From Anaerococcus murdochii (GTDB lineage Bacteria; Bacillota; Clostridia; Tissierellales; Peptoniphilaceae), in the NCBI RefSeq assembly GCF_019957155.1, contig NZ_JAIPME010000002.1, positions 1-64,000 on the forward strand: a DNA stretch of 64,000 bases, given 5' to 3'. Numbering within the stretch: position 1 is the first letter of the stretch; every line of letters starts with the position of its first letter. Positions 53,122 to 63,900 of the stretch are shown here, one piece after another. The notes under the pieces were generated by a model. The model saw nothing but the letters and a program-made list of their open reading frames with translations. It made no database searches and was not told the DNA's origin. A program made the translations under genes and the position numbers.

Positions 53122-53188
53122 AAAAAAAAGTGGAATTTGCGCCCCACTCTTACTGACTCCATTATACTTTCTTATCATTAAATATCAA
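53122..53188 (-). promoter_or_regulatory. rimP operon promoter and leader attenuator
   Basis: TTGATA (53188-53183) and TATAAT (53166-53161), 16-bp spacer. The transcript would start near 53154 and run at once into a hairpin AGTGG/CCACT (53129-53148) followed by eight T, ending 20 bp before rimP. The upstream gene is divergent, so the hairpin can only act on this transcript. NusA-dependent autoregulation through such a leader is known for the B. subtilis counterpart. Confidence 0.7.
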
Positions 53189-53309
53189 TCTTTTTAAAAA
53201 TTTATAGTTTTTAATTCTTCTCCTATTTTTTGTATTATATTTTAATTATAACTAATATATATGAAAATGATTGCAGTATTGAAATTTACATACAATTTAC
53301 AAATAATCC

Positions 53310-53338
53310 TTGCCTTATTTTTAGAATTATTTTATAAT
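53310..53338 (+). promoter_or_regulatory. cstA promoter
   Basis: TTGCCT (53310-53315) and TATAAT (53333-53338) with a 17-bp spacer, 31 bp before the cstA start and its GGAGGA site. Confidence 0.7.
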
Positions 53339-53369
53339 AGAGATAAGATAATAAATAAAGGAGGATAAA

Positions 53370-54824
53370 ATGACACTATTTATTATTGGACTTATAATTT
53401 TGTTAGGCGGAGGATTTTTCTATTCTAAATATGTTGAAAGTCAACTAGAACCAGACGATAGAGAAACTCCAGCAGTCAAAAAAGCCGACGGTGTCGACTT
53501 CGTTGTCATGAGCAAGACCAAAAACTGGCTTATAAACCTACTTAATATAGCAGGTACAGGACCAATCCTAGGCCCTATCCAAGGTATCCTATTTGGCCCT
53601 ATCGCATTTATCGCCATTCCAATTGGTTGCGTAATTGCCGGTGCTGTTCACGACTTTATGACAGGATTTATTTCTATGAGAAACGGTGGTAGCCAAGTAC
53701 CAAAACTTGTTGGTAAGTATCTTGGTGGCGGCGTTAGAGTATTTTATAACGTTGTTATCGCAATATTACTTCTATTAACAGGTGTTGTATTCGTTTATAC
53801 ACCTGGAGATTTAATCGCTAAATTCGTTTTAGGAAAAGACCCAGAAGGTGCAGTTATTTGGATTATCTATGCTGTAATTTTTGCTTACTACATACTTTCT
53901 ACTGTAATGCCTATTGATAAGGTAATCGGTAGGATCTATCCTATCTTTGGAGCATTCTTAATTATTTCAGCTATAGGCGTTTTAATCGGTATCTTCACAA
54001 AAGGTGCTGGTCACCTAGCATTTGAAGGTCAAGGACTTCTTGCCCAACATCCAAAGGGACAAAAATTCATCCCAGCCTTCTTCATTACAGTTGCCTGTGG
54101 TATCTTATCAGGTTTCCACGGATCTCAAGTAACTCTAGTTTCTAGAACAGTTAAATCTGAAAGAGAAGCAAGGATGACTTTCTACTCTACAATGATAGCT
54201 GAAGGTTTTATAGCTATGATTTGGGCAGCAGGTGCTATGGTCCTATTCTCTTCTGGAGAAAGTGCTCTTGACACTCCTGGTACAATCATGGTTGGTAATA
54301 TTTCTAAATACTTTATGGGTAATGTTGGAGGACTTCTTGCCATTATTGGTGTAATAGCCCTTCCTATCACATCAGGTGATACAGCATTCAGATCTTTAAG
54401 ACTAATAATCTCTGAAGAAATGAATATAGACCAAAGAAACCCAGGTAAAAGGGCTATGCTTGCTGCAGTATTATTTATACCAGCAGGTTTCATCCTTTAC
54501 TTTGCAAAAACTAACCCAGGTGGATTCAACCTACTTTGGAGATACTTCGGATTTACAAACCAATTCGTAGCTATCTTTGCTCTTGCAGTTGCTAGTGTTT
54601 ACCTAATCTACAACAACAAAAACTACTTAATTACCCTAATACCAGGCGCATTCTACTGCTTCGTAGTATTCTCATTTATTATAAATGCAGACCCAATTGG
54701 ACTTAGACAACCATATACAATTGCCTATCCAGTTGCAGCAGTAATCACAGTTTTATATATAGTTTGTGTATTACAACTAGGTAAGAAAAACAAGGCAAGA
54801 ATTGAATCAATAATTCTAGACTAA
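53370..54824 (+). CDS. cstA: CstA family peptide/pyruvate transporter
   Basis: 484 residues, about 13 hydrophobic segments. 'FVVMSKTKNWLINLLNIAGTGPILGPIQGILFGPIAFIAIPIGCVIAGAVHDFMTGFISMRNGG' is the CstA signature. The family imports peptides or pyruvate when carbon is scarce. Length matches the short Firmicute type. Monocistronic and divergent from rimP. Confidence 0.88.
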   Translation: MTLFIIGLIILLGGGFFYSKYVESQLEPDDRETPAVKKADGVDFVVMSKTKNWLINLLNIAGTGPILGPIQGILFGPIAFIAIPIGCVIAGAVHDFMTGFISMRNGGSQVPKLVGKYLGGGVRVFYNVVIAILLLLTGVVFVYTPGDLIAKFVLGKDPEGAVIWIIYAVIFAYYILSTVMPIDKVIGRIYPIFGAFLIISAIGVLIGIFTKGAGHLAFEGQGLLAQHPKGQKFIPAFFITVACGILSGFHGSQVTLVSRTVKSEREARMTFYSTMIAEGFIAMIWAAGAMVLFSSGESALDTPGTIMVGNISKYFMGNVGGLLAIIGVIALPITSGDTAFRSLRLIISEEMNIDQRNPGKRAMLAAVLFIPAGFILYFAKTNPGGFNLLWRYFGFTNQFVAIFALAVASVYLIYNNKNYLITLIPGAFYCFVVFSFIINADPIGLRQPYTIAYPVAAVITVLYIVCVLQLGKKNKARIESIILD

Positions 54825-54885
54825 GATTTTTAAAAAGGGTGGCTTAGGCCACTCTTTTTAAATATAATAAATCCTAGGAGGACCT

Positions 54886-55200
54886 ATGAAATTTATACTA
54901 AGTAAAAAAGCAAAAGACTATATCATAAAGAAAAATATTAAGGAAATCTTTATAAATCCAGACCTTGATAGCAAGGAAACCTGCTGCACAATAGGGACTG
55001 TGGATTTTGATGTTTCTACAAAACTTCTTGGAAATAAGGAAGCCTACAAAAAATTTACAGATGAAGGCATTGATATCTACGTCAATCCTAATTTCTTTTC
55101 CTTTGTAAAAGACCATACAGAAATAGAAATTTCTGCCTTTGGCATTGGTTCTTTTAAAAAACTATATATAGTAAATGAAATAAACACAATCGAGCGATAA
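54886..55200 (+). CDS. HesB-like CC-motif protein
   Basis: 104 residues. 'SKKAKDYIIKKNIKEIFI' then a vicinal cysteine pair in 'SKETCCTIGTVDF'. It resembles the HesB-related CC/Se-motif family, in which one cysteine may be selenocysteine in other species. The length agrees, but the assignment rests on these features only. One base separates its stop from the MoxR-type ATPase start, so the genes are co-expressed. A metal- or sulfur-handling role is inferred. Confidence 0.5.
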   Translation: MKFILSKKAKDYIIKKNIKEIFINPDLDSKETCCTIGTVDFDVSTKLLGNKEAYKKFTDEGIDIYVNPNFFSFVKDHTEIEISAFGIGSFKKLYIVNEINTIER

Positions 55201-55201
55201 A

Positions 55202-56086
55202 ATGAGAAACTTTCATAAAAAAATCGAAGAATTTAAAAATAAATATCCACTCGACAAGGACCTAGAAGACAGGATTCCCAATCCCAAATTTTTATACATG
55301 GGAAATACCATCTTGGAAGAGGCAATTGCAGCCATCCTTGCCGGCAAAAATATACTTTTGGTTGGAGATAAGTCCACAGGAAAAAACGTCCTTGCAGAAA
55401 ATTTGGCCTATCTTTTTGCCAGACCTATGTGGAATATTTCTTTCCATGTAAGCGTTGATGCCTCAAGCCTAATTGGCGATGACACATTAAAATCGGGATC
55501 TGTTACCTTTAGGGAAGGACCAATTTCTCTTGCCAGTCGATATGGTGGTTTTGCTGTTCTAGATGAAATAAATATGGCAAAAAACGAAGCCATGGCCGTC
55601 CTCCACTCTGTCCTTGACTACAGGAGAAGGATTGATGTACCTGGCTACAAACTAATTAACGTCCACCCTGCCACCCGCTTTATAGGGACTATGAACTACG
55701 GCTACGAGGGCACTCGTGACCTAAACGAAGCCCTTTTATCTAGGTTTGCCATTATCAAAATGCCAAGGATTTTAGATAATGATTTAAAATACCTTATAAA
55801 AACCCATCACCCAGACCTTAAGGAAGCTTATATAAACGACCTTGCAAACTTTTTTCACGACCTAAAAGACAAGGCATCAGCTCACGAGATTTCCGACTCT
55901 GCCCCAGATTTAAGGGGGATTTTTGACGGACTCGACCTAATCAAGGAAGGCCTAGAATTTAAGGAAGCAATGAGACTTTGTCTGGTAAATAAGATTTTCG
56001 ATGACTATGAGGCCGACCTCGTTGAAGACTTACTAAAAGCTCGCTTCCCAGAAAACATCTACCAAAAAGACATGACAAATGACTAG
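55202..56086 (+). CDS. MoxR/CbbQ-type AAA+ ATPase
   Basis: 294 residues. Walker A 'GDKSTGKN' (about 55-62), Walker B 'GFAVLDEINMA', sensor 'IGTMNYGYEGTRDLNEALLSRFAII' as in NorQ/CbbQ/MoxR proteins. With a VWA partner these ATPases help insert metal centres or activate enzymes. Overlaps the VWA gene by 8 bp. The client enzyme is not evident. Confidence 0.85.
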   Translation: MRNFHKKIEEFKNKYPLDKDLEDRIPNPKFLYMGNTILEEAIAAILAGKNILLVGDKSTGKNVLAENLAYLFARPMWNISFHVSVDASSLIGDDTLKSGSVTFREGPISLASRYGGFAVLDEINMAKNEAMAVLHSVLDYRRRIDVPGYKLINVHPATRFIGTMNYGYEGTRDLNEALLSRFAIIKMPRILDNDLKYLIKTHHPDLKEAYINDLANFFHDLKDKASAHEISDSAPDLRGIFDGLDLIKEGLEFKEAMRLCLVNKIFDDYEADLVEDLLKARFPENIYQKDMTND

Positions 56087-57770
56087 GGATCAAGACCAAA
56101 TTAATGAAAATAGAATATATAACCTCCAATGGGCAGGGGCATCTAATTACGACTTTGAAAATTTTATCATAGGAGAAAATATTGACGGCAATCCCGATTT
56201 TTACCTCAATTTGATAATTGGCCTATCTATAAAATATCTGGGCCAAGAAGAAATTCAAAATCTTTTTGATGCCTGGGCCTATAACCCAAGACGTGATAGG
56301 TACGACCTCGCCTTAATCTATATCCTAGAAGACTTTGCCTACAATAAAGAAATCGAGCAAAGACCAGTTTTAGAGTCTTTAAGAAGGACCTATGCCCAAA
56401 AATTCCTTGACGACAAGTACGACCTCCAAAGGAGAAACCTTGCCCTTAGGCAAAATCAAATTTACAGGCTAGAAGTTCTTAGAATGAAGGAAATTTTAGG
56501 AGAAAATCCTGGGAAAGTTTCCAAAAAAGATTCAGCACTTTATAAAAATCTTAAATTGCCAGATGATACTGACAGGTCAAATTTAGAAAAAAGAGTCATA
56601 GATCTTTTTAAATCCTACCTAGGATATAGTGAAAATAATATCCTGAAAAATTTACCATCCTTAAATCTTTCTCTCTTTGAAAGTGCAGGCATGGTTAGCC
56701 TTGAAAGGTCAAATATGCCAGCAAACTTTGCTGGTAAAGCTCAAAAATCGAGAGGTCTTGGAACTTTCATCCTTGATTTTAAAATCAAAAAAAGAAAAGA
56801 AAGCCTAGCTTACATAGAAAAAACCTTTGGCAAAGGACTTTTTGATGAAAAAATTAGGCTGGGAATTGAAAGAGATCTCTGCACTGGCGGTCACAAAAAA
56901 TCTAGACTTTTTTATACTAGGGGTATTTCAGAAAATGATAGGGACCTTGACCAAGATCTTAATAAAAAGGCTATCCAAAGGCATCTCTTAAAATTTAAGG
57001 AAAATAAATCCGCCTACACAAGGGCCATTGCAGTCTTATCCAAAGAGATAAAGCTTAAATTAAATCTCACTTCATCTTTTGATGAAGACATTTCTCAAAG
57101 AGGAAAACTCGTCTCCCACCTTGCCTACAAGGCCGAAATTACCGACAGAGCAAGGATTTTTAAGAAGAAAAACTTGGTGACCGACCCATCAATGAAGGTA
57201 GACCTTTTAGTTGACGGATCAGCCTCCCTCCTTGATAAGGAATCAGAAGTCGCTATCGAAGCCTATATCCTGGCCAAATCTCTTGAAAACAACTCTATCT
57301 TAGTTAGGGTGATTTCCTTTCAAACAGTGGGCGATTTTACAATCCTAACCATCCTCAAAGACTACGACGAAAAGGCCGAAATCAAGAAAATTTTTCGTTT
57401 TAAGGCCATGGGCTGGAACAGGGACGGGCTTGTATTTCGTGCCTATAGGGCGATTTTGGATAAAAATATCAAAGACACCCTATCCATAATCCTCACAGAT
57501 GCCAATCCCCAAGACCTAAAGCCTCTAATTACTGACGGTTTTAAATTTAATAGGCCCTACCAAGACCAGGTTGGCCTTGAAGATGCCAAGAAAAACCTCA
57601 ATATCCTCAGGAAAAAAGGCCTGAAAATTGCTGCTATCATAAGTGGCGACCATGTTGAAAATGCCAGGGAAATTTACAGATCAAACTTCATAAAAATCGA
57701 CAAGGCAAGCGCCATAGCTAATGCCTGCGGGAAATTTATAAAAAAACAAATATCGTCCATAGACAAATAA
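56079..57770 (+). CDS. VWA-domain protein, partner of MoxR ATPase
   Basis: 563 residues. The C-terminal third is a von Willebrand A domain with metal-ion-dependent adhesion motif DGSAS (from about residue 379) and 'SIILTDANPQDLKPL', like CobT/NorD/CbbO-type proteins. The N-terminal 370 residues are helical, charged and unassigned. No signal peptide, so cytosolic. Encoded with the ATPase and a CC-motif protein. Confidence 0.8.
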   Translation: MTRDQDQINENRIYNLQWAGASNYDFENFIIGENIDGNPDFYLNLIIGLSIKYLGQEEIQNLFDAWAYNPRRDRYDLALIYILEDFAYNKEIEQRPVLESLRRTYAQKFLDDKYDLQRRNLALRQNQIYRLEVLRMKEILGENPGKVSKKDSALYKNLKLPDDTDRSNLEKRVIDLFKSYLGYSENNILKNLPSLNLSLFESAGMVSLERSNMPANFAGKAQKSRGLGTFILDFKIKKRKESLAYIEKTFGKGLFDEKIRLGIERDLCTGGHKKSRLFYTRGISENDRDLDQDLNKKAIQRHLLKFKENKSAYTRAIAVLSKEIKLKLNLTSSFDEDISQRGKLVSHLAYKAEITDRARIFKKKNLVTDPSMKVDLLVDGSASLLDKESEVAIEAYILAKSLENNSILVRVISFQTVGDFTILTILKDYDEKAEIKKIFRFKAMGWNRDGLVFRAYRAILDKNIKDTLSIILTDANPQDLKPLITDGFKFNRPYQDQVGLEDAKKNLNILRKKGLKIAAIISGDHVENAREIYRSNFIKIDKASAIANACGKFIKKQISSIDK

Positions 57771-57838
57771 GCTGGGAAAGAAAAAAACTAAGCAGATAAA
57801 AAAATTATCTAACTTAGCACTTATAATTTCCCAGCTTT
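57770..57838 (+). terminator. Terminator after VWA gene
   Basis: Outer stem GCTGGGAAA/TTTCCCAGC enclosing a second hairpin CTAAG/CTTAG with AGATAA/TTATCT, then TTTTAAAATTTT. Confidence 0.65.
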
Positions 57839-57878
57839 TAAAATTTTAATTTTTTCTTTCAAAACAGCTTCCTTACTA

Positions 57879-57907
57879 TTGTGGGTAATTTTCAATCGTG
57901 ATATAAT
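57879..57907 (+). promoter_or_regulatory. Promoter of ABC/FtsX operon
   Basis: TTGTGG (57879-57884), 17 bp, TATAAT (57902-57907), then AAAGGAG before ATG at 57942. Confidence 0.6.
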
Positions 57908-57941
57908 AATGATATAGATTATCAATTTCAAAGGAGCTTTT

Positions 57942-58637
57942 ATGATCAAAATTGAAAACTTATATAAAAGTTACGGTCAAGGCCAAGCAAAGGTTGAAGT
58001 CTTGAAAAATATTGACCTTGACATAGAAAAAGGCAAAATCATCTGCATTTTAGGACCTTCTGGATCTGGCAAGTCCACCCTACTTAATATTATCGGAGGT
58101 ATTGAATCTATCGATTCTGGCGAGGTCCATGTTTTAGGAGAAGACCTTGCTAAGATGAGCAAAAAAGCCTTAGAAAACTATAGACGAGAAAAATTAGGTT
58201 TTGTATTTCAGTTTTACAATCTAATTAGTGACCTTAATGTCTTTGAAAATATAGAAGTCGGAAAGTATCTGGCAAAAAATCCCCTAGATATAAATAAACT
58301 TGTGGAAGATTTGGGAATAAAAGACCAGGTTAATAAATTTCCTAATGAAATATCTGGCGGTCAGGCTCAGAGAACCTCAATTGCTAGGGCCCTTATAAAA
58401 AGACCAGAAATCCTTATTTGTGACGAACCAACAGGTGCTCTTGATTACGAAAGTGCCAAGGAAGTCCTTGACTTGCTTGAAAAAATGAACCAGGACTATG
58501 GTTCAACAATCCTTATTGCCAGCCACAACATACAAATAAGCAAGATGTGTGACTATATCCTAAACCTACACGATGGCAAGGTAAAATCATACATAAAAAA
58601 CGAAAGAAAAATTTTAGCAAAGGAAGTAACTTGGTAA
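57942..58637 (+). CDS. ABC transporter ATPase, MacB/LolD type
   Basis: 231 residues. Walker A 'GPSGSGKSTLLN', 'LGFVFQFYNLISDLNVFENIEV', signature 'ISGGQAQR', Walker B 'ILICDEPTGALD' and H-loop 'ASHN'. The 'EPTGALD' form and the FtsX-type partner place it with LolD/MacB/BceA ATPases. Its TAA overlaps the permease ATG (TAATG). Confidence 0.93.
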   Translation: MIKIENLYKSYGQGQAKVEVLKNIDLDIEKGKIICILGPSGSGKSTLLNIIGGIESIDSGEVHVLGEDLAKMSKKALENYRREKLGFVFQFYNLISDLNVFENIEVGKYLAKNPLDINKLVEDLGIKDQVNKFPNEISGGQAQRTSIARALIKRPEILICDEPTGALDYESAKEVLDLLEKMNQDYGSTILIASHNIQISKMCDYILNLHDGKVKSYIKNERKILAKEVTW

Positions 58638-60874
58638 TGAAAAACCCAATTTATAAGAGAGCTTACAGGCAAGTTTACTTTCATCCTTCCAGGGTCTTGC
58701 CGATTTTCCTCGCTCTTTGTTTCATAATTATTTTTTCTTCATCATTTTTTATAGCCCAAGATTCTACAAAAAAACTCTACTACGACCTAATTGACCAGGG
58801 CAAGGTTGAAGATGGAAATTTTACCTGCCTAGATAAATTAGATGACAATGTAAAGAAAGACTTAGAAGATAAGAAGATAAGCCTGTACGAGAATTTTTAT
58901 GTAAAAGCAAAGGCTGGCGGCAATAAAACCCTAAGAGTATTTGAAAATAGGGACGAAATCAATCTTCCATCAATCCTAGAAGGAAGACTTGCTAAGACCA
59001 AGGGCGAAATCGCTATTTCTGCAAACTACGCCAGAGCCAATAGCCTAAAAATCGGAGATTTGCTTAGCCTAGAAGGAAAAGATTATAAGATTGTTGGTCT
59101 CATCGCCCTTCCAGACTACTCTACCCTCCTAAAAAACAACAGTGACCTTGTCATGGATCCAGGATTTTTTGGGGTGGGGCTTGTGGCAAAAGGTAAGTTA
59201 AAAGATATTTCAGACCAAATCACCTACCAATATTCCTATAAAGACAAGGAAGATTTGTCAAAGTCTAAGGCAAGAGAAAAGCAAAAGGACTTATTAAAAA
59301 TCATAAACCAGAAAAATATGGTCACTGATTCAATCTTAAAGTATGACAACCAATGCATGAGGTATTTTATAGAAGATATGGGTGGTGACGTGCCAATGAT
59401 GACAGCCCTTATGGTAGTCTTAGTCCTTGCTATCGCCTTTATCAGCGCCATCCAAGTCAAAAGCCTGATTGAAGAAGAGGCACCAATTATCGGCACCCTC
59501 CTCGCTTCAGGTTACAAAAAAAGTGAACTAAGAAAATCCTATATGGTCATGCCTATCTTTATCACTTTGCTTGCCTGTCTTATCGGCAATATCATTTCCT
59601 ACACCTATGCCTACAAGACCTACACAAGCCTTTACTACAAGTCCTACGACCTACCAAAATTCGTAGTTTCCTTTAATCTAAGGTCTTTCATCCTCACAAG
59701 CCTAATACCTCTTGTGATATATTTAATAATAAACTTCCTTGTTATAAATAAGGCTCTTAATTACAAAACCATTGATTTTTTAAGAAATACCTTAAAAACT
59801 CCAAAATCAAGGAAGAGGATAAACTTATCTAGTTTTAAATTTTTAAATAAATTCAGACTTAGGGTTATCTTTGCCAACAGGGCAAATATAATCAGCTTAA
59901 TTTTTGGAATAGGTCTTGCCAATATTCTTTTGATTTATTCCCTAGGAGTAAAGCCAATTTTTACAGACTATGCACAAAAAGTTAAAGATTCGATGAAATA
60001 TGACCACACCTATATAGTAAAAGCTCCAGACCCTAAAATCAATGCTGATAAAATTACTATGATGAATTTTGAATTAGTAGATTTCAATAACAAAAAAATC
60101 CAGTGCCTAGGAGTAGATGCCGATTCAAAATATAAGGATTTAAACATTGAAGATTTGTATAATAATGATGTTATAGTTTCAAATGGTCTTGCCAAGGTTT
60201 ATAAATTAAAAGCAGGCGATGAGATTAATGCCCTAGAAAATTTCAATTATAGCGAGGTTAAGCTAAAGATAAAATCAATAGATAAAACTAACAACCAGTT
60301 TCAAATCCTCGGCAAAAGGGAAAATATAAATAAAATTCTGGATCAAAATAAGGAATATTTCAATGCCTACGGATCTAACCACAAAGAAGATATTGACAAA
60401 AATCTCCTAGTAAACGAAATTGACAAGGAAGAGATGAATAAGTTTATGGCTCATTTCCTAGATTCCTTTGGTGGAGTCTTCGATAGTCTTTTGCTAGTAA
60501 CCCTCGCCTTTTACCTCATCATTTCCTATTTGGTAACCAGCCTAATCATAGATAAGTCAAAGACAAATATTTCCTATCTAAAGGTATTTGGACTAAGGGA
60601 TGGGGAAAGTACAGCGATTTATACTAGTCCTATCTTGCTAATCCTATTAGCCTTTGAAATCATAATGATTCCTGCCTTGGACTTTCTTATTAAGTTAATG
60701 ACAAGATTTGCCATCACAAAATTAGATGCCTATGTAGAAATTAGTATTCCACTTACAAGTTTTCTTGGGGCCATTGGCTTAAGTTTAGGGATTTTTATCA
60801 TAGTCCAAATATTGGAAAAGAGAAAAATTTCAAAAATAGATATGGTCAAGGAATTAAAAATTATAAATGGATAA
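58637..60874 (+). CDS. FtsX-like ABC transporter permease
   Basis: 745 residues from ATG at 58637. One N-terminal membrane helix ('VLPIFLALCFIIIFSSSFFIA'), a large extracytoplasmic domain (about 45-255), an FtsX four-helix-type block (about 260-375), a second extracytoplasmic domain and a final FtsX block (about 605-745). The double FtsX layout suits export or peptide-sensing mechanotransmission, not import. Substrate unknown. No linked two-component system is visible. Confidence 0.88.
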   Translation: MKNPIYKRAYRQVYFHPSRVLPIFLALCFIIIFSSSFFIAQDSTKKLYYDLIDQGKVEDGNFTCLDKLDDNVKKDLEDKKISLYENFYVKAKAGGNKTLRVFENRDEINLPSILEGRLAKTKGEIAISANYARANSLKIGDLLSLEGKDYKIVGLIALPDYSTLLKNNSDLVMDPGFFGVGLVAKGKLKDISDQITYQYSYKDKEDLSKSKAREKQKDLLKIINQKNMVTDSILKYDNQCMRYFIEDMGGDVPMMTALMVVLVLAIAFISAIQVKSLIEEEAPIIGTLLASGYKKSELRKSYMVMPIFITLLACLIGNIISYTYAYKTYTSLYYKSYDLPKFVVSFNLRSFILTSLIPLVIYLIINFLVINKALNYKTIDFLRNTLKTPKSRKRINLSSFKFLNKFRLRVIFANRANIISLIFGIGLANILLIYSLGVKPIFTDYAQKVKDSMKYDHTYIVKAPDPKINADKITMMNFELVDFNNKKIQCLGVDADSKYKDLNIEDLYNNDVIVSNGLAKVYKLKAGDEINALENFNYSEVKLKIKSIDKTNNQFQILGKRENINKILDQNKEYFNAYGSNHKEDIDKNLLVNEIDKEEMNKFMAHFLDSFGGVFDSLLLVTLAFYLIISYLVTSLIIDKSKTNISYLKVFGLRDGESTAIYTSPILLILLAFEIIMIPALDFLIKLMTRFAITKLDAYVEISIPLTSFLGAIGLSLGIFIIVQILEKRKISKIDMVKELKIING

Positions 60875-60880
60875 AAAAAG

Positions 60881-60913
60881 CTGTTGGAAGAAGCAAAAAC
60901 TTCTCTCCAACAG
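60881..60913. terminator. Bidirectional terminator between permease gene and polC
   Basis: Stem CTGTTGGA/TCCAACAG region with inner GAAG/CTTC, and T runs on both strands between convergent genes. Confidence 0.8.
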
Positions 60914-60921
60914 TTTTTTTC

Positions 60922-63900
60922 TTAGAACAAGCCATCAAATAGGCTCATTTGATTTTCTTCTTGGATTCCTTCTATGATTCCCAAATCTTTTAGGCTCTTT
61001 AACGCGTTTTTATTGACCGAAGTCCTTGATGTGAGGTCCTCAATCGAGATGAAATCTCCCTTGGCCCTTTCCGCAACAATATCTTTTGCCATAGCTTCGC
61101 TGACATCATCAACTGCAGCGAGAGGTGGGAGAATTTCCCCATCCTTGATCAAAAACTTGGTCGCATCAGATTCGTATATATCAGCCTTCCTGATTTTTAT
61201 TTCTCTGGCGTGCATCTCTTCTGCAACTTCAAAGACAGTTCTCAAATCCTGATCTCTCTTGCTTATGTTAAACATTTCCTTGTAGGCGTTTAAGGCCATC
61301 TGGACAGATTCAAGACCAGATAGAATTGTAGAATAGGTGAAGTCCCCAAGTTTGCTTGAGAAATATGAGGCGTAGAAGGCTTCAGGATAGTAAACCTTGT
61401 AGTAGGCAATCCTGTAGGACATCAAACAATAGGCAACAGCGTGGGCCTTTGGGAAAAGATAGGCAATCTTAAGGCAAGAATCTATATACCAATCCTTAAC
61501 CCCATTTTCCCTCATGTATTCAATCTCTTCTTCGCTTAAGCCCTTGCCCTTACGAACTTTTTCCATAATCATAAAGGACTTTTTCTTATCAAGGCCTTCC
61601 TGGATAAGGGCATTCATAATGTCATCCCTAGTTGAAATAATCTCATTAAAGCCAGCTGTATTTGACTTGATTATATCCTGGGCGTTGTTTAGCCAAACGT
61701 TGGTTCCGTGAGAAAGTCCAGAAATCCTAGCCATTTCAGAAAACTTCTTAGGATAGGTATCCTTAAGCATGCCACGGACAAAGTTTGTTCCAAATTCTGG
61801 GATTCCGAGGGTACCTATATCATTATTTGAAAAATCGTGCTTGATTTTTAGCGGCTCTGTAGATGAGAAAATCTTCATTACATCTTGGTCATCCATCTTT
61901 ATCTTTAGAGGATCTGTCCCTGTCAAGTCTTGGAGATTTCTGATTACAGAAGGCACATCGTGACCCAAAAGGTCAAGCTTAAGTAAGGTTTCTTCCATAA
62001 CCCTGTATGGGAAATGGGTGGTCCTATTGCCACTTGCTGGGTCATCTGCCGGATATTGGATTGGGCAAATATCAAAAACTTCTATATCGTTAGGCACAAC
62101 TATAAGTCCGCCTGGGTGCTGGCCTGTTGACCTTTTTACTTCACTAAGACCTCTTTGTAGCTTTCTAATTTGAGCGTTTGTGAGGTCTAGGTTGTTTTCT
62201 TCCATGTATTTTTTGATATAACCAAAGGCTGTGTTATCCTTGATTGTACCGATGGTTCCTGCCCTAAATACCTTGCCTTCTCCGAAGAGTTCCTCAGTGT
62301 ATTTATGAATAGTAGGTTGGTATTCACCAGCAAAGTTTAAATCTATATCAGGTTCTTTGTCACCTTCAAATCCCAAAAATACTTCAAATGGTATATTATG
62401 GCCATCCTTGTGCATTGGTGTCCCGCATTCTGGACAATCTTTGTCTGGATAATCTATACCTGAACCTAACAAATCCTCTTCAAAAAATTCCGAATGTTTA
62501 CAAGATGGGCAAACATAGTGAGGTGAAAGTGGGTTAACTTCAGTAATGTCAGCCATGGTCGCCGCAAAGGAAGAACCTACAGAACCCCTAGAACCTACTA
62601 AATAACCATCTTCGTTGGATTTTTTTACAAGTTTTTGGGCAATGATATATAAAACTGCATAGCCATTTGAAATAATCGAATGTAGCTCCCTATCGAGCCT
62701 GTCTTGGACAATTTTTGGAAGAGGATCACCGTAAATTTCGTGGGCCTTTTTGAAACAAGTTTCCCTGAGCATTTCCTCTGAACCTTCGATTTTTGGTGGG
62801 AAGGTCCCATGAGGAATCGGCCTAATATCTTCAAGAGTCGCCACAATTTTCTTTGGATTTCTAATAACAAGCTCGTAGGCCTTTGAATCGCCGAGATAGG
62901 CAAAATCTTTTAGCATCTCATCTGTGGTCCTCAAATAGTAAAGCGGTCTGTTTTCCTTGTAGAAAAAGAAAGAACCTTTTTTAAGGACGTTTCTTAGTTT
63001 GTAATCGCCAGGTTCAAGGTATCTAACACCACCTGTTGCTGCGACTAATTTATTATTAGCTTCCCCAAAGTCAATTATCTTTTGGTTTATCTCCTTGACT
63101 TGGGCAAGAGAGTCGATTTTTCCGGACTCAACCTTGTCTAAGAACATAGAAACTGGCTCTACTTGATAAAAGTCAAAGGTATCGAGAACTCTTTTTATAT
63201 CCCTGTCATTTCTTTCATTTAGAAGATATTCAAAGAGCATTCCTTCCGCACCACCAGCTCCGAGAACAAGGCCTTCTCTATATTTTTCAAGGACTGATAG
63301 AGGCGTTCTTGCTTCGCCATTTGCTATGTGATTCATCCTAGATTCTGAAACTAGCTTGTAAAGATTCTTTAGCCCTGTCTTATCCTTGGCAAAAGCTAGA
63401 GCTGAAAAAGTCTGGTGTTTAGCCTTTGGATAAACTGTATTAAGACTATTAATCTTTGAAATATCAAGGCCTTCTTCTTCCATAATCATCTTATACATCT
63501 TGATGAAAATTTGGGCAGTAGCCCTTGCATCATCGCTTGCCCTGTGGTGGTTAAAGGCTGGTATATCAAGCTTTCTTGCGATTTTATCTAGGGAAAATTT
63601 TCCCATATCATCAAAAAGAGCACGGGCCATTGGGAGGGTATCTAGGTAAATTGGATCAAATTTCAAACCCAATCTCTTAGCATTTTCTCTAATAAAACCA
63701 ACGTCGAAGTCAGTATTTTGGCCAACTAAAAGACTATCGCCACAAAAATCTAGAAATCCTGGCAAAACCTCGTCGATTTTTGGCTTATCAGCAAGCATGG
63801 CGTCTGTGATTCCTGTTATCTCAACGATTTTTTCAGGCAAAATTCTTTCCGGGTTTATTAATTGGTTATAAGTTTCAGTTATTTCTCCATTTTCCACCCT

